This document shows positions 30,460 to 40,536 of a stretch of 64,000 bases of DNA, in pieces. The notes under the pieces are model-generated. The model ran no database searches. It worked only from the letters and a program-made list of their open reading frames with translations, and was not told where the DNA came from. A program made the position numbers and the translations under genes. Within the stretch, counting starts at the first letter, position 1, and each line of letters opens with the position of its first letter. This DNA comes from Myxococcales bacterium (GTDB taxonomy: Bacteria > Myxococcota_A > Polyangia > Haliangiales > Haliangiaceae), in NCBI GenBank assembly GCA_028287115.1, contig JAQBQF010000020.1, positions 1-64,000 on the forward strand. The letters run 5' to 3'.

Positions 30460-32010
30460 ATGTCAAAGGCGTTCCGTCCGATTCGGCGAGTCCTGGTGGC
30501 GAACCGCGGCGAGATTGCTGTCCGTGTGATGCGTACATGCAACGAGCGTGGTCTCGAGACCGTCGCGGTCTACAGCGACGTCGATCGGCTTGCACCACAT
30601 GTGCTCCAAGCCGACCTGGCGGTCGCGATTGGACCTGCCCCAGCTGCTGAGAGTTACTTGGTGATCGACAAGATCATCGAGGCCTGCAAGGCGACTGGCG
30701 CGGATGCGGTGCACCCTGGGTACGGGTTTCTGTCCGAGAATGAAGACTTCGCGGATGCCTGCACGGCAGCCGGGATCACGTTCATCGGCCCCTCCGCCGA
30801 CGCGATGCGCAAGATGGGGAGCAAGACCGAGGCGCGGAAGACCGTCACCGCGGCCGGCACACCCGTCGTTCCGGGCGATAACGGTCCCGGCGGCGACGGA
30901 TTCCCGACGTCGGAAGAGGCCCTGATCTCCGCCAAGAAGATCGGGTTTCCGGTCCTCATCAAGGCCGCGGCAGGGGGCGGCGGCAAAGGCATGCGCCTCG
31001 TCGCGGCCGAATCCGAATTCACGGCGGCGTTCGACGGAGCCCGCCGCGAAGCGACCTCGGCCTTCGGCGACGGCACGGTCTATCTCGAGAAGGCGATCCC
31101 GCGGCCGCGGCACATCGAGATTCAGGTGTTCGGCGATCATCACGGCAACCTCGTCTACCTCGGCGAGCGCGACTGCTCGATCCAGCGCCGTCATCAGAAG
31201 GTGATCGAAGAAGCGCCGTCGCCTGTGGTCTCGGCCGAGCTCCGCGCCAAGATGGGTGCCGCTGCGGTCGCCGCGGCGCGCGCCGTGCAATACGTCGGCG
31301 CGGGCACGTGCGAGTTCCTGCTCGGCGCGGATGGCGGCTTCTACTTCCTCGAGATGAACACGCGACTTCAGGTCGAACATCCCGTGACCGAGATGATCTA
31401 CGGGGTCGATCTCGTGTCGTGGCAGCTCGATGTCGCAGAGGGCAAGCCGGTGCCGCTGACGCAGCAAGAGCTCGATGCCCGGCGCCGCGGTCACGCGGTC
31501 GAGTGCCGCGTCTACGCCGAAGATCCCGTGAAGTTCCTGCCATCCCCCGGGCGGATCACGCACCTCCGGGTGCCCGATGGTCCGTACGTTCGTAACGACA
31601 GCGGCTGTTACGAGGGTGCCGAGATTCCGGTCCACTACGATCCGATGATCTCGAAGCTCGTCGTGTGGGGCGAGGACCGGCCGCGGGCGATCGCGCGAAT
31701 GCGCCGCGCGCTCGACGAGTATCAGGTGCGCGGGATCGAGACCAACCTGGCGTTTCATCGCCGGTGTCTCCGGCATCCCGCGTTCATCGCCGGCGACTAC
31801 GACACCGGGTTCATCGGCCGCAATGCCGCCGAGCTCGCGCCGCGGGCCGACGACCAAGAGCTCGTCGCTGCGATGATCGCAGCGGCGCTCGATTCGCAAG
31901 CGTCGCAGGGCGTGCCGAAGCCGACGGCGAATGGCACCTCGAACGGGATTCCTGCCGCCGCCGCTCCTATGTCGAACGAGATCTCGGGCTGGCGTCGCCA
32001 GCTTCGCTAG
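30460..32010 (+). CDS. accC: Biotin carboxylase (acetyl/propionyl-CoA carboxylase subunit)
   Basis: 516 residues from ATG 30460. The biotin carboxylase fold is complete: RRVLVANRGEIAVRVMRTCNERG, VHPGYGFLSENEDFADAC, the ATP-grasp glycine loop KAAAGGGGKGMRLV, RPRHIEIQVFGDHHGNLVYLGERDCSIQRRHQKVIEEAPSP, EMNTRLQVEHPVTEMIYGVDLV, and a C-terminal domain ending near GDYDTGFI. Role: ATP-dependent carboxylation of biotin on a carrier protein. About 50 residues follow the usual end (Ala/Asn/Pro-rich linker then EISGWRRQL), reminiscent of the linker that leads to a biotinyl domain, but no biotinyl domain (AMKM) is encoded. No accB or carboxyltransferase is adjacent. Confidence 0.92.
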   Translation: MSKAFRPIRRVLVANRGEIAVRVMRTCNERGLETVAVYSDVDRLAPHVLQADLAVAIGPAPAAESYLVIDKIIEACKATGADAVHPGYGFLSENEDFADACTAAGITFIGPSADAMRKMGSKTEARKTVTAAGTPVVPGDNGPGGDGFPTSEEALISAKKIGFPVLIKAAAGGGGKGMRLVAAESEFTAAFDGARREATSAFGDGTVYLEKAIPRPRHIEIQVFGDHHGNLVYLGERDCSIQRRHQKVIEEAPSPVVSAELRAKMGAAAVAAARAVQYVGAGTCEFLLGADGGFYFLEMNTRLQVEHPVTEMIYGVDLVSWQLDVAEGKPVPLTQQELDARRRGHAVECRVYAEDPVKFLPSPGRITHLRVPDGPYVRNDSGCYEGAEIPVHYDPMISKLVVWGEDRPRAIARMRRALDEYQVRGIETNLAFHRRCLRHPAFIAGDYDTGFIGRNAAELAPRADDQELVAAMIAAALDSQASQGVPKPTANGTSNGIPAAAAPMSNEISGWRRQLR

Positions 32011-32020
32011 AGCTCCGCGA

Positions 32021-32090
32021 ACTCGTACTCGTACTCGTGCTCGTACTCGTACTCGACGGAACTGGCTGCGCGAGTCCTGGAATCGCGCCG
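32021..32090. repeat. Inverted hexamer array, copy 1 (possible bidirectional terminator)
   Basis: Left arm 32021-32056 is six hexamers: ACTCGT three times, GCTCGT, ACTCGT, ACTCGA. Right arm 32162-32190 (outside the coordinates given here, which mark the left arm and the start of the loop) is TCGAGT, ACGAGT, ACGAGC, ACGAGC, ACGAC. The arms are complementary over about 27 bp and enclose 105 bases. The element lies between the convergent stops of accC (32010) and the histidine kinase (32192). No T-tract. A second copy is at 53461-53645. Confidence 0.85.
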
Positions 32091-32161
32091 GTCATGCTTG
32101 CGACGCGAACGAGGTGCGCGGCCGCACGGTCGAGAGCATCGGATCCGGGGGAGCTCGCGGA

Positions 32162-32190
32162 TCGAGTACGAGTACGAGCACGAGCACGAC
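32162..32190. repeat. Right arm of inverted hexamer array, copy 1
   Basis: TCGAGT, ACGAGT, ACGAGC, ACGAGC, ACGAC in direct series, the reverse complement of the left arm at 32021-32056 apart from one mismatch in the inner 24 bases. It abuts the stop codon of the histidine kinase gene. In the minus-strand transcript this would be the first arm of the same hairpin. Confidence 0.85.
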
Positions 32191-32191
32191 G

Positions 32192-33469
32192 CTAGACCTG
32201 CGGAACCCGCATCGTGATCCGGGTGCCTTCACCCGCTTTCGATGCCAGCTCGAGGGTGCCGCCGATCGATTCGAGCGTGCGCTTCACGATCGAGAGCCCG
32301 AGCCCATGACCGGTGCCGGACGCGTTGACCGCGCGAAAATAGGGCTGCGTCGCCTGTGCGACCGCATGCGGGTCCATCCCGACACCGTTGTCGATCACCG
32401 AGATCTCCGTGAGATCGCCCGCCGCATGGGCTTCGATCTGAAGGGCCAGCTTGCGTTCAGGCGATCGGTACTTCGACGAGTTCGTCACGACGTTGCGTAG
32501 CAACTGACCGAGGACACCGGTGCTGCACGCAGCCGTTACATCGTCGACGTGAACGGAGACGTCGGCATCCGCGAGCGCGGGGGCGAGATCGTCGATCACC
32601 TCGGCGATCACCGGCGCGACTCGCACATGGCCGGGCTGGGGATGTCCCGCCACGGATAAGGCGAGCAGATCATCGATGATCCCCGAGAGCCGCTCGGCGG
32701 AGCGGCGGATCCGCGCTCCGATCGTGCGAACCCGCGGCTCCTTGGCTTCGTTGAGAAACTCCGCGCCCATGACGATCGGCGTCAGCGGCCCTTTGAGATC
32801 GTGCGCGGTGCGCGCCGCGAAGGCTTCGAGCTCCTTCGCGCGTTCGTCGAGTGAGGCGAGGTGGATCGCGAGCAAGGAGCGTTGCCGTTTGGTCGCACGG
32901 CGAAGCGCGATCGCGATCGCGATCGCGAGTGCGACGATCACCACGATGTCCACGACATTTGCGATCAGCCCGCGCTGGTGGACGAGCGCGATGCGGTGCT
33001 CGGCGATCCGAGCGTCGTTCTGGTTGATCTCGACCAAGCGCTGGATCACGGGCTCGATCGTCGCGAGCCTGTCGGACCGCGCTTCCGGCGAGAGCTGCGA
33101 AACATCATTTTGAAGGTCGGCGAGCAGCGCCTGCAGACGGGCGAACTGCACGCTCTCGTCGAGGCCCGTCGCGATGGGACCGTACGCGCGCTCGGCGAGC
33201 GTGATGCGATTCCGGATGTCGGCGATGTCGTCGGCGGCGGCATTGGCCCGCGACAGCCGATACGCTTGATGGCGTAGCTCGTCGGCGAGTGCGATCGATC
33301 GCAGCGAGTCCTCGACGAGCTCGGTGGTGCGGGCGGTCGTGTCCTCGTCGACGCGCATGTCGATCGCGAGCGTCGTGATCGATAGCAACACCACCACCGC
33401 GAGCGCGACGAGCGCAGGCCAAACCCGTAGGACCGAGCGGACATCGGGCCGCTTGAACTGCCATTCCAT
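32192..33469 (-). CDS. Membrane sensor histidine kinase
   Basis: 425 residues from ATG 33469, which directly precedes the first membrane helix (VWPALVALAVVVLLSITTLAI, about 17-37); an upstream ATG at 33565 adds an unlikely 32-residue leader. A second helix near 161-188 (VVDIVVIVALAIAIAIAL) makes a periplasmic helical sensor of about 120 residues. The kinase core is complete: phosphoacceptor ARTAHDLKGPLTP near 221, N box LLRNVVTNSSKYRS near 326, G1 DNGVGMDP and G2 GTGHGLGLSIVKRT. No response regulator is adjacent, so it is an orphan here. Signal unknown. The start of pyrG lies divergently, 256 bases away. Confidence 0.9.
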   Translation of the reverse strand: MEWQFKRPDVRSVLRVWPALVALAVVVLLSITTLAIDMRVDEDTTARTTELVEDSLRSIALADELRHQAYRLSRANAAADDIADIRNRITLAERAYGPIATGLDESVQFARLQALLADLQNDVSQLSPEARSDRLATIEPVIQRLVEINQNDARIAEHRIALVHQRGLIANVVDIVVIVALAIAIAIALRRATKRQRSLLAIHLASLDERAKELEAFAARTAHDLKGPLTPIVMGAEFLNEAKEPRVRTIGARIRRSAERLSGIIDDLLALSVAGHPQPGHVRVAPVIAEVIDDLAPALADADVSVHVDDVTAACSTGVLGQLLRNVVTNSSKYRSPERKLALQIEAHAAGDLTEISVIDNGVGMDPHAVAQATQPYFRAVNASGTGHGLGLSIVKRTLESIGGTLELASKAGEGTRITMRVPQV

Positions 33470-33722
33470 CTGTCGTGTGTAGCTCGTCGGGTTTTCAGCG
33501 CTAGCGGCGACCCCGATGCACCGCGCTACGACAGGGATTTTCCGCGTCGTGACGGGCGCGAGCACGTCCCGGCTCAGTCGCTAGCTCAGCAACGAGGAGC
33601 ACACCGCTTCCGCTGCGGCAATTTCGCTCGCATTTCGGGCGTGATCTCCGCTCTTGCTTCTGACGTGCGCAATCGGTAGAAACCACCTGGCGCACAACTG
33701 CTTTGCCGCGCCATCGAGGTGA

Positions 33723-35336
<1,614 letters not shown>

Positions 35337-35411
35337 CTCGTACGCACCAAGATCTTGCCCTGTAAGGTGAGGGTTTGGTTAGGCTCTAGGCAAGAGTCGG
35401 GCCATTTCCCC

Positions 35412-35440
35412 TTTACACCGCTACGCTTTGGTCATACGCT
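35412..35440 (+). promoter_or_regulatory. Possible sigma-70-type promoter for the rpoN operon
   Basis: TTTACA (35412-35417) and TACGCT (35435-35440) are 17 bases apart in the 178-base gap before rpoN. The -35 matches the consensus at five of six positions; the -10 is weak. A strong Shine-Dalgarno (AAGGAG, 35500-35505) precedes the rpoN ATG at 35515. Prediction by eye only. Confidence 0.3.
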
Positions 35441-35514
35441 TCCTTCAAGCGCTGTACCAGTTAAGGACCCATGTCGGCGCATTCGCAACATCCTAGATCC
35501 TAAGGAGAAAAGCC

Positions 35515-37008
<1,494 letters not shown>

Positions 37009-37012
37009 CCGC

Positions 37013-37032
37013 GCTGGGACGCAGAACCCAGC
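37013..37032 (+). other. Small hairpin after rpoN; remainder of the 37009-37253 gap
   Basis: GCTGGG (37013-37018) and CCCAGC (37027-37032) can pair with an 8-base loop just after the rpoN stop, without a T-tract, so it is at best a weak attenuator. The rest of the 245-base gap before hpf is non-coding as far as I can see. TAGACTCG occurs twice (near 37148 and 37211), and either could be part of a promoter, but I see no convincing -35. Confidence 0.35.
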
Positions 37033-37253
37033 ACGTGAGCACATGTGTGCAACACGAGCTTGGTCTGCGGTCAGGTCGTTGTTGCCACGGCCACGGCGCA
37101 CGTCGGTTAATTGCGTAGGACGACCCCCAACGACGCGAACGATCCGTTAGACTCGCTGCTCGTCGAAAAGATGGCTGCGTGATCTCGATGATCGCGCGAC
37201 CGCTTCGGCGGTAGACTCGATCGTAGACCCGAACAACTTTAGGGAGGCGCTCG

Positions 37254-37880
37254 ATGCAATTCGCGGTGACGTTCCGTCACATGGAACCGACCGATGCTCT
37301 CAAGGCGTACGCAAAAGACCGAATGGAGCGAGTTCGAAAGTACCTTCCAGATCCGATCGCGTGTCACGTCGTCCTCAGCACCGAACGTCATAACCACCGC
37401 ATCGACGTTAGCTTCCAGCTACACAACGGTCTCTCGATAGCCGGCCACGAGACGACCGAGAACATGTACAGCTCGATCGACCTCTGTATCGCCAAGATCG
37501 AGCGTCAGGTCAGAAAGTACAAAGGCAAGCTCGAGGGGATGCGCGCGCGCCCGCACCACGTCGTGGCGCTCCCGTGGTCACACTCGATCATTGATGAGGC
37601 CTTTCAGGAGGTCGATGGGACGAACGGCAAGGCCGTTACCACCGGAGACGCGACCGGCGGCCAGCAGAACGGCCAGCATCAGCCCGAGTTCACGGTCGTG
37701 CGGACCGAGAAGTTCCATGCCCAGCCGATGTCGGTATCGGACGCGATCGTGCAGCTCAATCTGCTGCATGAGCCGTTCCTCGTGTTCCGCCACGACAACG
37801 ATGGCCGAGTGGCCGTCGTTTACAAGCGGGAGGACGGTAGCTACGGCCTGATCGAGACGCCCGCCGCGGGCGCCGCGTAG
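37254..37880 (+). CDS. hpf: Long-form ribosome hibernation promoting factor
   Basis: 208 residues. N-terminal S30AE/HPF domain (about 1-105): MQFAVTFRHMEPTDALKAYAKDRMERVRKY and DVSFQLHNGLSIAGHETTENMYSSIDLCIAKIERQVRKYKGK. After a Gly/Gln/Thr-rich linker comes the C-terminal dimerisation domain (VVRTEKFHAQPMSVSDAIVQLNLLHEPFLVFRHDNDGRVAVVYKREDGSYGLIE) that defines the long form. Role: dimerises idle 70S ribosomes into 100S particles in stationary phase. The start has AGGGAGG upstream. Position between rpoN and ptsN is the classical one. Confidence 0.96.
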   Translation: MQFAVTFRHMEPTDALKAYAKDRMERVRKYLPDPIACHVVLSTERHNHRIDVSFQLHNGLSIAGHETTENMYSSIDLCIAKIERQVRKYKGKLEGMRARPHHVVALPWSHSIIDEAFQEVDGTNGKAVTTGDATGGQQNGQHQPEFTVVRTEKFHAQPMSVSDAIVQLNLLHEPFLVFRHDNDGRVAVVYKREDGSYGLIETPAAGAA

Positions 37881-37890
37881 CTACGACGAA

Positions 37891-37915
37891 CACCCGGGCG
37901 GCCAGTGCCCGGGTG
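37891..37915 (+). terminator. Strong GC hairpin between hpf and ptsN
   Basis: A perfect 9-bp inverted repeat CACCCGGGC / GCCCGGGTG with a 7-base loop lies in the 67-base gap between hpf and ptsN. There is no T-run after it, so it could be partial terminator, mRNA stabiliser or processing site that separates hpf expression from the PTS genes. Confidence 0.55.
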
Positions 37916-37947
37916 GTGAGTTAGCGTGGTAGGGTCGAGTCGTCCCG

Positions 37948-38409
37948 ATGAAGATCGTCGACCTGATCAAGCGCGACATGGTCGTTCCCGCGCTCAAGGC
38001 GACCGATAAGCGCGGCATTTTGGAAGAGCTCGCCAATTATATGGCGGAGCACCACCAGCGCATCGATCGCACCGCACTGTCACGCGTCCTGATCGAACGG
38101 GAGCAGCTCGCTTCGACCGCGATCGGCGAGGGCGTTGCGATCCCACACGGCAAGCTTGGCGCGGTCGGCGAGATCGTCGCATGCCTCGGCCGGGCGCCGA
38201 GCGGCGTCGAGTTCGACTCGATGGATGGCCAGCCAACGTATCTGTTCTTCGTGCTCGTCGCACCCGAGTCGTCGACCGGTGCGCACTTGAAGGCGCTCGC
38301 GCGGATCAGCCGCGTGTTCAAGGATCCAGAGTTCCGGCGACGGCTCATGGCCGCTAGCGACGCCGAGACGATGTATCACGTGGTAGCGGACGAGGACGCC
38401 AAGTACTAG
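37948..38409 (+). CDS. ptsN: PTS nitrogen regulatory IIA protein PtsN
   Basis: 153 residues, full length. EIIA fructose/Ntr-type fold: KRDMVVPALKATDKRGILEELANYMAEH, LIEREQLASTAIGEGVAIPHGKL with the phosphoacceptor histidine (AIPHGK) near residue 66, FLVLVAPESSTGAHLKALARISRVF-like segment, and the end AETMYHVV. Role: terminal phosphoacceptor of the nitrogen PTS, controlling potassium transport, nitrogen and stress functions in proteobacteria. Adjacent, without a gap, to hprK. No EIIB or EIIC is in the cluster, so regulation rather than transport is the likely output. Confidence 0.96.
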   Translation: MKIVDLIKRDMVVPALKATDKRGILEELANYMAEHHQRIDRTALSRVLIEREQLASTAIGEGVAIPHGKLGAVGEIVACLGRAPSGVEFDSMDGQPTYLFFVLVAPESSTGAHLKALARISRVFKDPEFRRRLMAASDAETMYHVVADEDAKY

Positions 38410-39408
38410 ATGGCGACGGGGCTCACGGTGGGCGAGTTGCTCGAGCGTGCCGAGCTCGGGGTCACCGCGGTCGCTGGTCGCACGGGGCTCGAACGCTCGG
38501 TGACCGTGCCACGGATCCAGAAGCCAGGTCTCGCTCTCACCGGCTGGCCCGAACAACTTCATCCCGGCCGCGTGCTCGTGCTCGGCGGCACCGAGATCGA
38601 CTATCTCGCCGATCACGAAGAGGCACGCAAGCTCGGCATCACGACGCTGCTCGCGAGCGATCCGGCCTGCGTCGTCGTGTGTCGCGGCCTTCCACCGCCG
38701 GCGGAGCTCATCATCGCGGCGCAAGCGCGCGAGGTGCCCGTGTTGGTTTCCACGCTCGCGACGGCCGACTTCATCGCGGCGGTCACCGGCTGGATGGCCG
38801 ATCGGCTCGCACCGACGACGGAAGTCCACGGCGTGCTGATGGACGTGCTCGGCATCGGCGTGCTGATGGTCGGCAAGAGCGGCATCGGCAAGAGCGAGAC
38901 CGCGCTCGATCTCGTGATGCGCGGACATCGGCTCGTCGCGGACGACGTGATCAAGATCCGGCGCCGCGGCCAGTTCCTGATCGGCCACGGTGCGGGTCTC
39001 CTCGGCCACCACATGGAGATCCGCGGCCTCGGGATCATCAACGTCAAGGATCTGTTCGGCATCGCCGCCGTGCGCGAGACGAAGAAGATCGAGCTCGTCG
39101 CCGAGCTTCACGAGTGGGACGCCAACGTCGAATACGACCGCCTCGGCTTCGACGACCACGCCGAACGCCTGCTCGAGATCGAGGTTCCCAAGCTGCGGTT
39201 GCCGGTCCGGCCGGGCCGCAACATCGCGACGCTGATCGAGGTCGCGGCGCGCAACCAGCTGCTCAAGCTGCAAGGCATTCATTCGGCGCGCGCATTTCGC
39301 GATCAGCTCCATCGCGCGATGGCGCGAGGCCCCGAGACCGAGGGCGGCGGCTTCACTCCGACACCCGAGATCGATCCTGCCGCCGACGGCGCGGACGCGG
39401 TGGAGTGA
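38410..39408 (+). CDS. hprK: HPr kinase/phosphorylase
   Basis: 332 residues, starting right after the ptsN stop. N-terminal domain (TVGELLERAELGVTAVAGRTGLERSV, RIQKPGLALTG) and C-terminal kinase domain with P-loop GKSGIGKSETALDLVMRGHRLVADD near residue 157 and the HprK signature (MEIRGLGIINVKDLFGIAAVRETKKIELV). Role: ATP-dependent phosphorylation of HPr at the regulatory serine and its phosphorolysis. Well known from Gram-positives, it also occurs in many proteobacteria with a nitrogen PTS. The target serine is present in the HPr encoded two genes downstream. Confidence 0.97.
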   Translation: MATGLTVGELLERAELGVTAVAGRTGLERSVTVPRIQKPGLALTGWPEQLHPGRVLVLGGTEIDYLADHEEARKLGITTLLASDPACVVVCRGLPPPAELIIAAQAREVPVLVSTLATADFIAAVTGWMADRLAPTTEVHGVLMDVLGIGVLMVGKSGIGKSETALDLVMRGHRLVADDVIKIRRRGQFLIGHGAGLLGHHMEIRGLGIINVKDLFGIAAVRETKKIELVAELHEWDANVEYDRLGFDDHAERLLEIEVPKLRLPVRPGRNIATLIEVAARNQLLKLQGIHSARAFRDQLHRAMARGPETEGGGFTPTPEIDPAADGADAVE

Positions 39409-39411
39409 GCG

Positions 39412-40248
39412 ATGCAGATCGTGATCGTCACCGGACTATCGGGAGCGGGCAAGAGCACCGCGTTACGTGCGCTCGAGGACATCGAGTTCTACTGCGTCGA
39501 TAACATCCCCGTGCCGCTGGTGACCCAGATGGTCGATCACCTGGCGCACGAAGGCGATCGCGACAAGCTCGCGATCGCGATCGATGCCCGTCAGCGCCGG
39601 AATTTATCTGCGTGGCATCCGTCGCTTCAGAAGTTGCGCGGCGCCGGTCATCGCCTCGAGGTGATGTTCCTCGATGCGAGCGATGAGGTCTTGCTACGGC
39701 GGTTCAGCGAGACCCGGCGGCGGCATCCGCTCTCCGGTGACGACTTGCTCGACGGCGTGCGGCGCGACCGCGAGCTGATGGCCGAGCTGCGTCACGGCTC
39801 GGCGGTCGTCGACACGTCGAACCTCAACATGCACCAGCTGAAGGCGATCATCCAGGACCGCTACGGCGGCACCGGCAAGATCGCCGTCACGATCGTCTCG
39901 TTCGGCTTCAAGCATGGCTTGCCGCTCGACTTCAACCTCGTGTTCGATGTGCGGTTCTTGCCGAATCCGTACTTCGAGCCGGCGCTGACCCATCTCGACG
40001 GGCGCGATCCGCAGGTCGCCAAGTTCGTGTTCGGAACCGAAGGCATGGAGCTCGTTCGCCAGGTCGAGAGCCTGCTGCGGTTCGCGCTGCCGCAGTTCCA
40101 GCAAGAGGGCAAGCTCTACGTCACGATCTGCGTCGGCTGCACGGGAGGCCGGCATCGCTCGGTCGCCGTGGTCGAAGAGCTGCGCCGCCGGATCGGCAAC
40201 GATTGGGACATCCTGGTCCGCCATCGCGATGTGGAGCGTGGGGAGTAG
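39412..40248 (+). CDS. rapZ: RNase adapter protein RapZ (YvcJ family)
   Basis: 278 residues. N-terminal P-loop VTGLSGAGKSTALRALEDIEFYCVDNIPVPL and the C-terminal RapZ domain with CVGCTGGRHRSVAVVEELRRRI near residue 240-262; DVRFLPNPYFEP and LTHLDGRDPQVAKFV are also family blocks. Family knowledge: nucleotide-binding protein that in enterobacteria delivers GlmZ sRNA to RNase E and senses glucosamine-6-phosphate, and in Bacillus (YvcJ) affects competence. It starts 4 bases after hprK and abuts ptsH. In this phylum no GlmZ is known, so the RNA target is open. Confidence 0.96.
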   Translation: MQIVIVTGLSGAGKSTALRALEDIEFYCVDNIPVPLVTQMVDHLAHEGDRDKLAIAIDARQRRNLSAWHPSLQKLRGAGHRLEVMFLDASDEVLLRRFSETRRRHPLSGDDLLDGVRRDRELMAELRHGSAVVDTSNLNMHQLKAIIQDRYGGTGKIAVTIVSFGFKHGLPLDFNLVFDVRFLPNPYFEPALTHLDGRDPQVAKFVFGTEGMELVRQVESLLRFALPQFQQEGKLYVTICVGCTGGRHRSVAVVEELRRRIGNDWDILVRHRDVERGE

Positions 40249-40536
40249 ATGGCGGGCTCGGAGGAGCGGGCAGAGCGATCGATGCTGATCCAGAACGAGC
40301 TGGGTCTGCATGCGCGCGCCGCGACGAAGCTCGTCCAGCTCGCGTCGAAATATCCGTGTGAAGTGACGCTGTCGAAGGACGGTCACGAGGTCAACGGCAA
40401 GAGCATCATGGGCGTGCTGATGCTCGTCGCGAGCAAAGGGACCACGGTCATCGTCCGCGCGCGTGGCGAGCGCGCCGGCGAGGCGGTGTCCGAGATCGCC
40501 AAGCTCGTCGACGACAAGTTTGGCGAGGGCAAGTGA
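40249..40536 (+). CDS. ptsH: HPr-like phosphocarrier protein (NPr)
   Basis: 95 residues. The active histidine lies in LGLHARAATKLVQLA (His about 21, phosphorylated by enzyme I), and the regulatory serine in VNGKSIMGVLML (about 52), the HprK target. The rest (ASKGTTVIVRARGERAGEAVSEIAKLVDDKFGEG) is standard. Cytoplasmic. It begins immediately after rapZ and its end overlaps ptsI by 4 bases (GTGA). The presence of both phosphorylation sites together with hprK suggests that serine phosphorylation gates the phosphate flow. Confidence 0.96.
   Translation: MAGSEERAERSMLIQNELGLHARAATKLVQLASKYPCEVTLSKDGHEVNGKSIMGVLMLVASKGTTVIVRARGERAGEAVSEIAKLVDDKFGEGK

Noticed and set aside
30333..30542. N-terminal extension of the PilZ protein to the upstream ATG
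   Set aside because: It would cross the accC start region and add a non-conserved Arg-rich leader, while a TTG with a good Shine-Dalgarno precedes the PilZ domain.
32021..32190. CRISPR array
   Set aside because: The repeats are only 6 bases, contiguous in each arm, and inverted, with no spacers of CRISPR length and no cas genes.
32094..32195. Arg-rich 33-residue frame within the loop and right arm of hexamer copy 1
   Set aside because: Reads the repeat as RVRVRARAR in another frame than copy 2; no ribosome binding site, so coding function of the element is not supported.
33470..33565. N-terminal extension of the histidine kinase
   Set aside because: The extra 32 residues precede the first membrane helix without resembling a signal or domain; ATG 33469 suffices.
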